64,000 bases of DNA, taken from positions 92,150,334-92,214,333 of the forward strand of contig NC_088775.1 in NCBI RefSeq assembly GCF_954871325.1, read 5' to 3'. The notes below the pieces were generated by a model. The model was not told where the DNA came from and searched no databases. It saw nothing but the letters and a program-made list of their open reading frames with translations. Source of the DNA: Gordionus sp. m RMFG-2023. Lineage: Eukaryota > Nematomorpha > Gordioida > Chordodea > Parachordodidae. Of the stretch, positions 1 to 11,720 are shown in pieces. Each line of letters opens with the position of its first letter. The stretch's first letter is position 1. The translations under genes and the position numbers were made by a program.

Positions 1-479
1 CGAGATAGAGTCTCCGCCAACAAGCAGTAACAGCTTTTATGGAGTTAGAAGAGCCAATTATTTGCTATTACTGACATATCACAATGGCCTGAAAGAAATT
101 TTTCCTTAGAAGCTAGAAAATTATTGGATTCAATGCTTATTCCAAATTTTTTTTCTCTTTAGAATGTACAACTATTTTATGTATTACTTTTCAAAAACAT
201 GATAACTTGATTAAGAAGATGAGAATAGCCGAGAGCATTTTATTAGAATTCAAGGAAATTAGGGCTAATGTTTATGAAGAATTTCATATTTTATATGTTA
301 TTGTTAAGTCAAAAGCAGAGCTATACTTGTTTAATATTTGTCTCACTCGACTTGCAGCAAGGCAAGCTCATAGTTAAAACATTAATATAGGATGAGTAGA
401 AAAGTATATCTTAGATACAAATACATTTATAAACCAAATAATTAAATAGTATTTAATTCATTATGCAGCACTTACCAAT

Positions 480-1280
480 CTGAAAATATTATTTCCATAA
501 AAGCCTTCCCAACCTTTTTCGGATGGTGATAGAAAAAAAAATATTTGTTGGATTTTTTATCATGAAGATGTTAAAGTATCTTATGATGCCTTATTAGCTG
601 AATAACTATGTTTATAAGATTAACTATGGTTGATACAGTCCCAAAAAATGCTATGGATGCTCTGCATTATTTCAAACACATTTTAGATTATATTCCCAAT
701 GTATTAAAAGGGTTTATATATATTAGCAACTCTTCCCAATAGTAAACTGATGAGAGAATATTCTCTTTTTTAAGAAGAATAACAGAGCCCTGCAGAGGTA
801 CCATTTGCAGGGCACGACCAGGATTTTTTTTAAAGATTTTTACGGCTAAGCTCAATTTTCAGGCCCGGCCCGGCCTTATTTAAAATAAAATTTTCAAGCC
901 CGACCCGGATTTTTTAAAAATAAATTATATTTATTTTTGATTTTTATAGCTAATAACAACGATTTCAAATATAGGCTGTTTTAAAATATACAGTCCGGCC
1001 CGGATATTTTTTCAAAAATATTTTCAGGCCCGGCCTAGATTTTTTTTTAAAAAATTCAGGCTCAGCCCAGGTGTTTTTTAAAAAATTTTGGGCCCGGCCA
1101 CTGGTCCGGCCCGGGGGCCGGGCCTGCGGGTCTCTGAAAAACATACCAAGTGGTACAAATTTTGAAAGTAGATTGAAAGGTTTGGATTTTTTGAATATTC
1201 ATAGGCATTTGACAACAAGCAAGGATGAGATAATTGAAAAATTAACTCAATCCCAACGAAGATTGGATTTTACATTGTAA
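480..1280 (+). pseudogene. Worn hAT transposase relic (TTF/ZMYM-like group), 3' end
   Basis: The plus strand carries the C-terminal end of a hAT transposase. Protein-like pieces read IPNVLKGFIYISNSS, then ERIFSFLRRI before an insertion, and RLKGLDFLNIHRHL with a closing RRLDFTL after it. These match the family's dimerisation region (ERSFS-LRRLK, then RLNGLALLNIHRD). The frame has at least two stops before the ERIFS motif (around 742-747) and is split by the MITE at 783-1136, so it cannot make transposase. Bases 1-480 may be earlier parts of the same relic, but I could not follow a frame there. The family is clear from the C-terminal motifs; the 5' limit is a guess. Confidence 0.6.
783..1136. 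mobile_element. GC-rich hAT MITE inserted in the hAT relic
   Basis: A 354-bp element with imperfect terminal inverted repeats: CAGAGCCCTGCAG at the left and CTGCGGGTCTCTG at the right. It interrupts the transposase relic between ERIFSFLRRI and NIPSGTNFE. The flanking 8-mers (AAGAATAA and AAAAACAT) match at only five places, so the target duplication is weak or worn. The body alternates CCCGGCCCGG-type blocks with A/T runs. The same family occurs at 38825-39035 and 51975-52251, where 8-bp duplications are exact. Confidence 0.7.
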
Positions 1281-2870
1281 ATATATAACATACAAAATAC
1301 AATTATTCCCTAAGCTTTTTGTGAATTATTTTATATTTTCTAACATTTAAATTTTTTATACTTTATATATAAATTTTAAAGCTCAAAAAATTCAAATTTC
1401 TATTTTTGGTCATTTAAGTGATTCTTTACATATAATTTTTTTATAATTCACATTAATTTAAAATTGTGCATTAGAAATTGTTATTAGTCCTAATAAATTT
1501 ATGCTTGATATTTTTAAAAAGCAATAATATTTCTTAAAATAATTTATTATCCCCCCCCCCCAGACCAAATTCCTGCGTACACGCCTGTATTCACTAATGG
1601 TTTATTACACTTGATACAACTATTTAGTAACTTTATTGTAAAAATAATATGTCATATTTCTTATCCTATCCATTCCTATTATACACTGGAAAGACATCCC
1701 ACAATTAAGTAGGCACTCCACCACCCCATAGGGCGTAATATGTCATATATAAATGTACAATACCGACAATACGCGATCGATATAATAAATAATAATAATA
1801 ATATCTTTTTTTGATTGAATTACAGATAATCTTCACATCAACTACAACAAATTTAATGCTATTAACCACTTTAAAGTATAACACTATAGATACAAATACA
1901 TTTGTTAAAAAATTAGTTTCGCCACTAATTATTCTCAAAATAATTTATCCCGCTATAGCTGGATTTGCTAAGTGTGAAGTATTTCTCAATCAGGAAAGAA
2001 AGAAAGAAAGAAAGAATAGCTACCTTTAAAATGTAGAGTATCTATTAGTAGTTACTTTATAACTTATATATAATTTTTTCCCTTAAATAAGAGATAAGAA
2101 TTAAAATATTGCAGACTCAATTATATATTTTTTTTTTATATTCGCCAATGAAATCTTTATTAAAATTTCAAATATAAAAATTCATATTATTTAAGATTTT
2201 TATAATAAAATATTAATTATATAATAATTCATATTAGTAAAGATTTTTATAATAAAATATTAATTATATAATTTTAAATTTATTAATATATTTTATATTA
2301 GTATTTTTAGATATCTCTCAAAGTTTTAATTTAACAAAGAATATTTTTTTTTGCCAAAAACATCCTTACTAGAATAAATACTCTCTAAAATAGAGAACTG
2401 GATGGGATAGTGCTATTGTTTTATGCAGAGTTGTTTTAGAAAAGGGTACACTTTAAATTGTGAGAACTGATATGGATGAAAAATTTGTTATATAATCAAT
2501 ATTAATTAATAAATAATCATTTTTGTTTGGTAAATTCCATTTAAAAATTTGAATTTGGATATGATAAATTATATTGCTGCTGAGCTAATTTAAGGTGTGT
2601 TTATATTTTTTATCCCTCACTTTCAACGAAGTTAATTTATCTTTTAAAATGTCAGGCAAGTACCATTATTTCGATCATTGTATATATTATGATATAAAGG
2701 TTAAATTAAAATAAAAAATAAAAAATTTTAGAACATAACAAATTAATCATACCTTTTTAAAATTCTACTTGAATTAGTTATTATTATCAATGATAATATC
2801 ATTGATTTTTATAAAATTAGCGTCGTTACCGATCGCTACTTAAAAAATTTAACTACCTTTAAGCAGTACG
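1281..2870. other. AT-rich stretch, no gene seen
   Basis: This 1.6-kb stretch has no frame I can support. It contains a run of ten C at about 1551, a short TAA microsatellite near 1785-1802, a short GAAA run at 1995-2015 and a local direct repeat around 2185-2270. The short open frames here are AT-rich and have no recognisable motif. Confidence 0.6.
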
Positions 2871-2928
2871 TAGTGTTGTTAATTTGCTTGGTCGTAAAAT
2901 TTACGACCAAATTTCGTGCTCAGGCCGA

Positions 2929-3545
2929 CCCGGGGTTCAGACCCGGGGTCCAGACCCGGGGTTCAGACCCGGGGTTCAGACCCGGGGTCCAGACCGGGGT
3001 TCAGACCCGGGGTTCAGACCCGGGGTTCAGACCCGGGTCCAGACCGGGGTTCAGACCCGGGGTTCAGACCCGGGGTCCAGACCCGGGGTTCAGACCCGGG
3101 GTTCAGACCCGGGGTCCAGACCCGGGGTTCAGACCCGGGGTTCAGACCCGGGGTTCAGACCCGGGGTCCAGACCCGGGGTTCAGACCCGGGGTTCAGACC
3201 CGGGGTCCAGACCCGGGGTTCAGACCCGGGGTTCAGACCCGGGGTTCAGACCCGGGGTCCAGACCCGGGGTTCAGACCCGGGGTTCAGACCCGGGGTTCA
3301 GACCCGGGGTTCAGACCCGGGTCCAGACCCGGGGTTCAGACCCGGGGTCCAGACCCGGGGTTCAGACCCGGGGTTCAGACCCGGGGTTCAGACCCGGGGT
3401 CCAGACCCGGGGTTCAGACCCGGGGTTCAGACCCGGGGTCCAGACCCGGGGTTCAGACCCGGGGTCCAGACCCGGGGTTCAGACCCGGGGTCCAGACCCG
3501 GGGTTCAGACCCGGGGTTAAGACCAGGGGTTCAGACCAGGGGTCC
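2929..3545 (+). repeat. 13-bp G-rich minisatellite, left subterminal array
   Basis: About 47 head-to-tail copies of GGGGTTCAGACCC, alternating irregularly with GGGGTCCAGACCC and a few shortened units. Thirteen is not a multiple of three, so all three plus frames stay open and read as 13-residue peptide repeats (RGSDPGFRPGVQT and variants). Those frames are by-products of the repeat, not genes. Each unit can form a small GGGT/ACCC hairpin. The array starts about 58 bp inside the left end of the hAT element. The inverse repeat lies just inside the right end, in mirrored orientation. A few copies also flank the internal terminus at 4823 and the nested element at 7591-8841. Confidence 0.95.
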
Positions 3546-4379
3546 AGACTTACACCTTGGGGTTGGGCTCGGATAAATGAAAAGTAAAAAAAAAATATTT
3601 CATTTTCTAATCTTAAATTAAATCTTATTCTTCTTATCTTATTCATTCTAAATTAATAAATAAAGCTTTTTTTATTATTATTTTCTTACCATTTTTTTTC
3701 TTTTGATAAAAAATTTATATGGTAAAATAAAAATATATGTAATAAATATTCAAAAAGAGTAGCCCATGCATGACGGAATAAAAATAAAAAAGTAAAATTT
3801 TATTTTAACACATATTGATATTGTAATTTAATGTGGAGAGGAGGACCAATATAAAAATTCAACGTCATTCATGCATGTATAAATAATAAAAAGAAATGTA
3901 AATTTATAATTTGTGATAAAATAATGGCCAATAAAAAGTTTTTCTTTATTATATTAAAGTTTATATTCCCAATAATATATATGTCATAATTTTTAAAGGG
4001 ATGTCAACTATCCAGGATCACCACGGGTTTTAAAGGTATAACTAATAAATTTGGGTTTTAAGTAGGTGTATACCGATATCACTTTTTGGAGGCCTATCCG
4101 ATCCGATATTAAATTGATATCGACCGATTACCGATCCGATATCATATCTAATTTTTATGTCATTTATTTAAATATATTATAATGATCAGTTATAGTTTTT
4201 ATTCAATTCTATTGCAATTCTAAAAGTATATAAAATATTTTTATTGTTAAATAACTTTTATATAAATAAGTAACATTAATCTATATATAATAAATAATAA
4301 ACATATATAATATGAAATTTGAATAAAATTTTAAACAATATTTAACATTAATAAATCGAAGATTTATTATTGGAAATAC

Positions 4380-4495
4380 CAAAATTTACTTATTTATCAG
4401 AAATCAATTTACGTTTACGGCTATGTTAACTGTCAAGTTAATTAATATCACCAAATTCACTAAAAAAAGATTCTGAAGAGATTATCGCAAACTTT
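4380..4495 (-). pseudogene. Small second hAT C-terminal relic
   Basis: The minus strand reads SSESFFSEFGDIN followed, after stops, by RKRKLISDK. This resembles the hAT dimerisation motif SERVFS-AGDI...KRNRLS. It is not part of the main transposase gene at 5625-9571, which has its own C-terminus. Just to the left (about 4063-4150) are repeated CCGATATC/GATATCGG words that could be a terminal region of another element. The piece is short and the family call rests on one motif. Confidence 0.35.
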
Positions 4496-4601
4496 TATAA
4501 ACAGAATGGTGCATAAAAATAACAATATGCAGAATGATTAATTAATTATTATTATTAAAAAAATATGGATTTCGATTTTATTTATTAAAATAAATGACTA
4601 T

Positions 4602-4822
4602 TAAAAACTTAAGAAATTGTTGAGAAAATTTTTGTTATTTTTTAAAAACTTCCTGTAATTTAACTTAAATAATTATTTTTTAAATGGTTCTTCAAACCAA
4701 ATAACAAAACAAGATCCATATAATTGAGGTAATTACTAGTTTTTTATTTAATATATTTCACACACAGCCTCTTTAACTCACATACGATATGATATATCAA
4801 AAAGGAAATTCGATCTATATCA
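4602..4822 (+). repeat. Direct repeat X, copy 1
   Basis: About 220 bp closely matching 9912-10147 in the same orientation. Shared landmarks include GTTGAGAAAATTTTTG, AATGGTTCTTCAAACC, CACAGCCTCTTTAACTC and GGAAATTCGATCTATAT. Copy 1 stops exactly where the internal TAGTGTTGTTAA terminus begins at 4823. Together the two copies bracket the whole transposase gene. Confidence 0.85.
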
Positions 4823-5090
4823 TAGTGTTGTTAATTTGCTTGGTCGTAAAATTTACGACCAAATTTTGTGCTCAGGCCGACCCGGGGTTCAGACCCGAGG
4901 TTCATATTATTTTTATATATTAAATTTTTTATTCCGGAATCTAGACACGGGGTTCAGAACAGATATATGTAAAGTAAGATAAAATAAATCTCATATCTAA
5001 TCTTAAATTAAATTAATATTATTATACCTTCTAAATTAATAATTCAAAGCTTTATTTTATTCTCTTTTTTCTTTTTTGTTTGTAAAATTA
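4823..5090 (+). mobile_element. Internal copy of the hAT left terminus
   Basis: From 4823 the sequence repeats the left end at 2871: TAGTGTTGTTAATTTGCTTG, the GTCGTAAAATTTACGAC palindrome, GTGCTCAGGCCGACC and then only two or three worn 13-bp units instead of about 47. The downstream AT-rich part (about 4965-5090) also matches 3570-3720. I found no convincing 8-bp duplication pairing this left end with any right end here, so it may be a truncated insertion or a segmental duplication. Confidence 0.75.
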
Positions 5091-5624
5091 ATTATAATAA
5101 ATAACACATTTATTTAAAAAGTTATTTAACTTTAATTAAATAAAATAAACTATATAAATTGATTTAATTTTTTTTATAAATTGCAAATGTTTTATTTTAT
5201 TTATTTTTCATTTCTTAGTTATAAATATACTATCGTCAATAGTTTTTCTTTTTTATTAATTTTAATGTCAGCTTATTAAGCTTGGTTTTAAAAAAATATT
5301 TTATTTTGATTTCGCGGCTTTGTCCACGTGAAAGAAACATGCATATATTTATATATATATATATACTAAATGGGGGTGAAGTGCTAGTAGAAATAAATTT
5401 ATTTTTAAAATTTGATTTAAATAAAAATATATACAATAGAATATAAAATACAATATTAATTATATTTATATAATTTTTTCATAAACACGAATCGAATGCA
5501 TCTCATCTTGCTCGTGGATATAGACTCCAGCCTAAAAAATATTTAAAATATAAAATTATTATTAAATATATTTAGAAAAATATAATTATTTATTAAAAAA
5601 TAAATTATTACTATGCCTAACAGA

Positions 5625-8600
5625 TTATTGCCATATATCGTCATGAAGGCCCATTATATTTATATCCCAAGATGATAGCGATATGCATTGTTTTAGGGTG
5701 GAGGGAGCCATCCTGTTCCTCAATTTAGTAATAGTATTTCCAGCAAGAGAAAAAGTTCTTTCCGATGCCACGGAAGTTGTTTGTTGGCATAGAAAGTCTC
5801 GCGCCATCTTAGCTAAATGAGGAAATCGATTTTCATTTCCTCTCCACCAATCTAGCACGTTAGTTGTCTCGGGCGCTACCGGCTCAAGAAGATAGGTGTT
5901 TATTTGATTGTCACTATCGCCATTTGATGATACTTTTCTAAAGAGATAAATTTAAAATAAATAAAAATCATAAAATATATCACTTAAATTAATTCTATCA
6001 AAATGTATTATATTACAAATATACCTTCTTTTCAATCCCTGCAATAATGAAATAGTTTTAAGGTTGGAAGGATTGTTATTATTATTGAATGAGTACTCAT
6101 CAAATGGCTCCGTCGTATATTTTGAATAAATACCTTTGAATATAGCCATATTTGTAATTGCTGCATCTTCCTTTAAATTAGTGATTAATGTATTTTTAAT
6201 CCTAGGGTCCAGTATTGATGCAGCATAGTTGTTTGGTGTTAATATATGCTGGCTATATTCGTCGTATTTTTTTATCATAGATGTTGCTGCTTCTCGTATT
6301 GAAGCATCAGAATTACCTATTTCTTGATTTTTTAAATTCTCCAGAATATCGTTGAAAAACAATATCGCCATCCCTATTGTTGGAAGCTGCGAGCTTATTT
6401 CAACCGTTATTTGATAAAAAGGCTTTAGAAATTCTTCTAAATTTGAGAAGAATTCTATATTCTCAGGAGCCAAATCGGTTTCAATTAATCCAAGCTCACT
6501 GAGATGTTGTATTGCCTTGATATTCTATAAATAGATATAAAAAGAAATAATATTATAAATATACAAAAATATTTTTATTTTATACTTTATTAATGGCTGC
6601 TATCATAAGATATACGCTATTCCATCTTGTTTTCACTGGAAGAGGTATTTTTGTAGCCCCATTAAAGGATTGATATGTTTGCAATAACTTAGGCGACACA
6701 TGTAACCTGGAAACGATAGCCATTATATTTTCCAATTTATCGTCCAAAAATATGAAGCCCTCATTAACGATTAGGTTAAGGATATGTGCCATACAACGAT
6801 GACTATATAAAACAGTCTCATAATTTAAATGATAATACTTTTTAATTATTTCTACGGCTTTTACCACGTTAGCGCCATTATCATGCGTTATAGATATTAT
6901 ATTATTTTTAAATTCGAAATCATTCATGGAGGTTATCAAAAGCGATGATATATCATCCCCCGTGTGTGGGTGGGGGAACGATAATAAATCTAGGGCAATG
7001 TTTATAATATTCCAGTCATCGTTGATGTAGTGAAGTGTTAATGAACAGTAAGCTGAACCATTATGGGAAGTCCATATATCACTAGTTAAGGCAAATTTAT
7101 TTTTAACATTATTAAATTTTTTTATTAATTGAATTTTGGCAATATTATAAATTTTGTCTAAATTTTTGGATACGGTCTGCCTACACCAAACTTTCAGATT
7201 ACTATTTGCATAATAGATCATCTTTTTAAAAGATTCATTATCCACTAAACTTAGTGGACTATTTGTTTTTATCAAAAAGTTTAATATAAGTTTATTCATA
7301 TTTAAATTCTCATGTATTAGAGGCTTTCTAATCCCGGGCATCGTATCTTTTGTTGTTATTTGTGATAACTCAGTGAATATAGTTGAGTGCGCGGACTTTA
7401 GATGTTTCTTAAGATTAGCTTGACAAAAAATAAAAATATTATTATGTAAATATTTTATTTAATATTTTTGAATTTATGTAGAATGTTTCTTTTATTATTC
7501 TGTGCAATTTCATACACAAAAATAAGATTTTTATGATAAATACAATAAAATTTAATTTCTGGCTAAATTATTTCTAATAAATGTTAACGATAATACCAAA
7601 TTTGTTTGTTCGTAAAATATACGACCCAAATTTGTGCTAATACTTGCTATGAGCACGAACCCCGAGCACAGACCCGGGGTTTGTGCTCGGGGTTCAGACC
7701 CGAGGATTTTATAATTATTATATAGTCCTGCTCCTGCAAAAGCTAGTTAGCTTCGGGATAAAAAAATTTATCTCGGGTCGTTTAATTATAATTCCATATA
7801 TTTTATAATTCCCCATTATTGGTCTTAATAAATTAGTCAGAGACCTGCTGGTCCGGCTCAGCCCGACCTGAGTACACTGGCCCCTATTTTAATTTTTTTA
7901 AATTAACCCAGGGCCTGAAAATTTATTTTAAAAATAATCCGACGCGGACCGTATATTTTAAAACCGTCTCGAACCATTAAGTATAGAGGTTCGGTTCGTT
8001 AAGGTTTTTAGTTTAAAATTTTATAAAGGTTTTGTTCCATTTCGGTTTTTTTAAAAAAAATTTTAATCGGTTCGGTTTATAATTTATAACGGTTCTTTTC
8101 GGTTTGTTCCGGTTCTTATAAATTTGATTTAAAAAAAATTTAATAATAAACCATATATATTAATATTAGAGAAAAATCTTTTTATAATTTCTTATTTAAT
8201 TTAACCATGATAATCTAATAGATATTTTTATTAAACTTAGTAAATATAAATAGACAACTCAATTTATTTTATTTTATATATAAATAAGATAAACACAAAC
8301 CAATGACACAAACATGCGCAAATACAATGAGGAATAAAATAACACATAAATATAATGAAATTTATATTATTTATTTTTAAAATGAGAATTAGAACGGATA
8401 ACTAAAATATTTTCTAATATTTCAGGATTTAATTTAGTTCTCTGGGCAGAGAGTATAAACTTAAGGCTAGAAAATGCTCTTTCTACGGATACCTGGGTAG
8501 CTGGAACTGTTAGCACAGTTATAGCTAACAGTTCTGGCATACTATTCTTTACATTTTCCCAATGATTTGTATTTTTTCTAATCTCTCTATATTATCAAAT

Positions 8601-9571
8601 GACCGAATTATATATTCTCTTTCTATACATTTATTATAATTTTCTCTGCCCTGCTGAGAACCGAAGCTAACTAGCTTTTGCAGGAGCAGGACTATATAAT
8701 AATTAAAAAATCCTCGGGTCTGAACCCCGAGCACAAACCCCGCGTCTGTGCTCGGGGTTCGTGCTCAGAGCTGGTTTAGTCGATATTTTAGACCCAAACC
8801 CCGGGTCTGAGCACTACACAACCAACCAATTAACAACACTAGTTAGATACTCTAGAGATGGACTTAAACTTAAAAAAGTAACGAAAAAGTAATTGAAGTA
8901 TATATATAAAAAAAATATTTCACTTATTTTTTTTAAAAATACGAGCTTAAATAATTAACTTGACAAAATGCTTTTTATTTAAAAAAAAAAATTCCCATTC
9001 AACATGTTTAGAGATTAAGAAATACAAATAGTGAATTTTTATTTTATTTAAACAATTACATTATTTTTCTTAACAACAATTAAATTATACATTTAATAAT
9101 AAGAGATTATTAAAATATAAAATAAATTCTTTTATTAAAATTATTAATATTTTTAAAATTTTGAATTAAAAAGATGTGATTAAAATATATGTCAAAAATA
9201 CTACAAATATGATATGCAAAATATTTTTTGATAAGAAAATGTAACAAAATGTTTTTTGAGAAAATAAAGGTAATCCAAAAATTAATAAAAAGTAATATAC
9301 TTTGTGAAGTAGTATGGCTGTATATTGCAGTGCAATAGAGGCACCTCTTCCTCGACTTCTTGGGAGTCAGCGCGAAAGAATTTTTTATATCTACAGAATT
9401 GGATGATGTAGAATCCCCAGAAAATGAAACAACTAATTCTTGTCCAATAGACTGAGATAATGAAAAATCCTCGCTTGGAATGTTTACAGGTGAAATCGGT
9501 GTTGAGGTTGATTGTCCACCATTAAAATAATCAGAATCAGACCAATACTCATCTTCTAAAATGTTACACAT
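5625..9571 (-). CDS. hAT transposase with BED zinc finger, four exons, 638 residues
   Basis: DNA-binding and cut-and-paste enzyme of the hAT superfamily. Inferred exons on the minus strand are 9571-9301, 7418-6586, 6524-6025 and 5937-5625. All junctions are GT-AG, the phases agree and the total is 639 codons with stop. The first splice joins CLYC to NLKKHLKSAH, giving a complete BED finger (C77, C80, H96, H101). The RNase H-like core shows TSDIWT (D204), HDNGANVV (D270), the C-x-x-H pair (C299, H302), KTRWNS, and the dimerisation motif SVASERTFSLAG (E594). The N-terminus (1-75) is Ser/Asp-rich, probably disordered. No break is visible in any exon. Intron 1 (1.9 kb) is long because another element sits in it. 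The start is the first Met of exon 1; 5' untranslated exons are possible. Confidence 0.85.
7591..8841. mobile_element. Nested hAT-derived element with long inverted arms in transposase intron 1
   Basis: This 1.25-kb insertion ends at 8841 with the same right terminus as the host element. It starts near 7591 with a worn left terminus that keeps the TCGTAAAATATACGA palindrome. Flanking 8-mers are GTTAACGA and GTTAGATA (five matches). Inside, about 110 bp at 7651-7763 is repeated in inverse at 8655-8770, including CCTGCTCCTGCAAAAGCTAG. Between the arms lie a truncated GC-rich hAT terminus (7838 on) and a block of GGTTCGGTTC-type repeats (7985-8130). It carries a hAT C-terminal relic of its own and lies wholly within an intron, so it should be spliced out of transposase mRNA. 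Confidence 0.65.
8360..8720 (-). pseudogene. hAT transposase C-terminal relic inside the nested element
   Basis: The minus strand encodes a hAT dimerisation region: NSMPELLAITVLTVPATQ, then SVERAFSSLKFILSAQRTKL and the ending ILVIRSN. The upstream part, KLVSFGSQQGREN through REYIIRSFDNIERL, lies in another frame, so at least one shift separates them. The sequence differs clearly from the intact transposase around it (SVASERTFSLAG), so it comes from another hAT lineage. It is too short to make an enzyme. Confidence 0.7.
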
Positions 9572-9911
9572 TACTTTATTATAAAATATTTAGTTTTGTA
9601 AAAAACGATTAAAGCTTGAAAAATTTTAGAAGAAAACTTTAATATTTAAAATAAATTATTTTTTTAATTCTACTATTTTTATTCTTCTATATATAGTTTT
9701 TAAAAATAAAACTTCCGTTTGTTTTTTTGAAGTTAAAATTAATTATTTAAATAGAAAAATAATTTTATTATTCAATTTCAAATTTTTTTAATATTTTTGA
9801 AGTGGGGGTTATTAAGTTATGAATATGATGTTTAATGAAATATGTTGACGATTTTATCAAAAATAAAACCCCTTATATAAAAATTTTTATTGCAAAAATA
9901 AAATAAAATTT

Positions 9912-10147
9912 ACTATTAAAAACTTGAAAGAAATTGTTGAGAAAATTTTTGTTATTTTTTAAAAACTTCCTGTAATTTAACTTAAATATTTATTTTTCAA
10001 ATGGTTCTTCAAACCAAATAACAAAACTAGATCCATATAATTGAGGTAATTAATTACTACTTTTTTGATTTAATATATTTCACAGCCTCTTTAACTCACA
10101 TACGGATACGATATGATATATCGAAAAGGAAATTCGATCTATATATA
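9912..10147 (+). repeat. Direct repeat X, copy 2
   Basis: Second copy of the block at 4602-4822, same orientation, with a few small indels. Here the sequence continues past CGATCTATATATAATAC instead of meeting a transposon end, so this copy shows the uninterrupted form of the junction. It lies upstream of transposase exon 1 on the minus strand and could overlap that gene's promoter; no promoter motif is clear. Confidence 0.85.
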
Positions 10148-11017
10148 ATACATATCTTTGAAGTTTGAAAATAGTGATTACTAATTATGTGATTTTATTT
10201 TTATATTTTATTTTCTGTTTCAGTTTTAATATACTTATTATAATTATAGACGATGATGATGATATTTACGAATACGAATAAAATTATAATTGAAAACAAA
10301 TGTGTTTTAGAAATTTTTTTGAAAAACTTCCTTTTCTTCCGAAATCTAAAAAAATGGAAATTAATTTTCATTAAATTTATAATTATAACTGTTTCCATCG
10401 AGAATGTTGACGGAAATATTTTTAATAAGATCTAAATTAATCATATTTATGTTGAATTTTTTATGTAAAATAAAATTTTTTATTATATTTATAGAAGAGA
10501 CGCAGCCACTCGTTAATATCAATCACATCTTTATTTTAGATTTTAAAATCATATAGAAATATATAATTTACTTTTTTTATCACATAAGAAAATAGGGGAT
10601 TTTATTAAAAAAATTAGCTACAGATACTTAATTTTATTATCTAGTTGATGAAATTAAATAAATCCGGTCAGAAAGTTCGTATCTAATTCTGAACTAAGAT
10701 CAGGATGGTATAGAAATAATCTATAAGCAAACCTACATAATAATTCATTTTTATTATTTCCAAGCCCTAAGAGTCCCCGATTAAAAATTTTTTAGTCATA
10801 AGCTGAGTTGCTTGCAGGATTTTCCTATTTAAGTTCGATATTATTGATAAATAATTTTAATTAAAATATTTGAAACAACATTATTTATGGGGTTCGACTC
10901 GAGTTAATGCTGGCTTATTTCTTATATAAATATTGCTAATTTAGATCGCAGTAATTTTATTAGACCCACCTCGGATTTGGGATTTACACAACCAAGACCA
11001 ACCAATTAAACAACACC

Positions 11018-11400
11018 CATATCGATATTTTGTGTTAATAAAAATATACCTGACCCCCCACCCCCCAGGACCTATACCCGCCCTGTATGAGTGATCATTA
11101 TCATTATTATTATCATTACAAAAAAATATTTTTATTTCCATATAAAAAATATTAATTTTCACCCCCCCCCCCCCACTTTCACCCCCCCCCCCATACATCC
11201 ACCTCCAAAACCAAGTCATTCATACCCATCAAGATAAAAAATGAATACTTTCAATCTAAAGATATTTAGTTTAGAAGATTATATTTTACCCATATATCGA
11301 TATTTTGTTTTGATAAATTATTCCTGACCCCCCAAGACCTAGTAAACCCGCCCTGCCCTCTTTCAGTCATTATTATTATTGCAATAAAAAATATTTAATT
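11018..11400 (+). repeat. Local duplication, about 270-bp spacing
   Basis: The segments at 11018-11130 and 11291-11400 share CATATCGATATTTTG, CCTGACCCCCCA, CCCGCCCTG and a run of TCATTATTATTATT ending in CAATAAAAAATATTT-like sequence. Between them are two C-rich homopolymer runs near 11160-11190. At 10970-11019 there is also a worn copy of the hAT right terminus (AACCAATTAAACAACACCC). I see no gene. Confidence 0.65.
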
Positions 11401-11435
11401 ATTAACTTGTTTATTAAATCGTTACACGACACGAC

Positions 11436-11720
11436 CCCGGGTCTGAACCCCGGGTCTGGACCCCGGGTCTGAACCCCGGGTCTGGACCCCGGGTCTGAAC
11501 CCCGGGTCTGAACCCCGGGTCTGGACCCCGGGTCTGAACCCCGGGTCTGGACCCGGTCTGACCCCGGTCTGAACCCCGGGTCTGGAACCCCGGGTCTGGA
11601 ACCCCGGGTCTGAACCCCGGGTCTGGACCCCGGGTCTGAACCCCGGGTCTGGACCCCGGGTCTGAACCCCGGGTCTGGACCCCGGGTCTGAACCCCGGGT
11701 CTGAACCCCGGGTCTGTGCT
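11436..11720 (-). repeat. 13-bp G-rich minisatellite, right subterminal array
   Basis: About 21 copies of the left array's unit in inverse orientation (GGGTCTGAACCCC and GGGTCTGGACCCC), ending about 75 bp from the right end of the hAT. Copies near the middle are irregular (short or extra bases around 11545-11600). The minus-strand open frame here is a by-product of the repeat. The mirrored placement relative to 2929-3545 is what one expects for subterminal binding sites that face each other. Confidence 0.95.

Noticed and set aside
2873-3587. Three overlapping 215-230-residue plus-strand frames (RGSDPGFRPGVQT repeats)
   Set aside because: They arise because a 13-bp repeat keeps every frame open. 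All three frames read the same peptide, and the DNA is a subterminal minisatellite.
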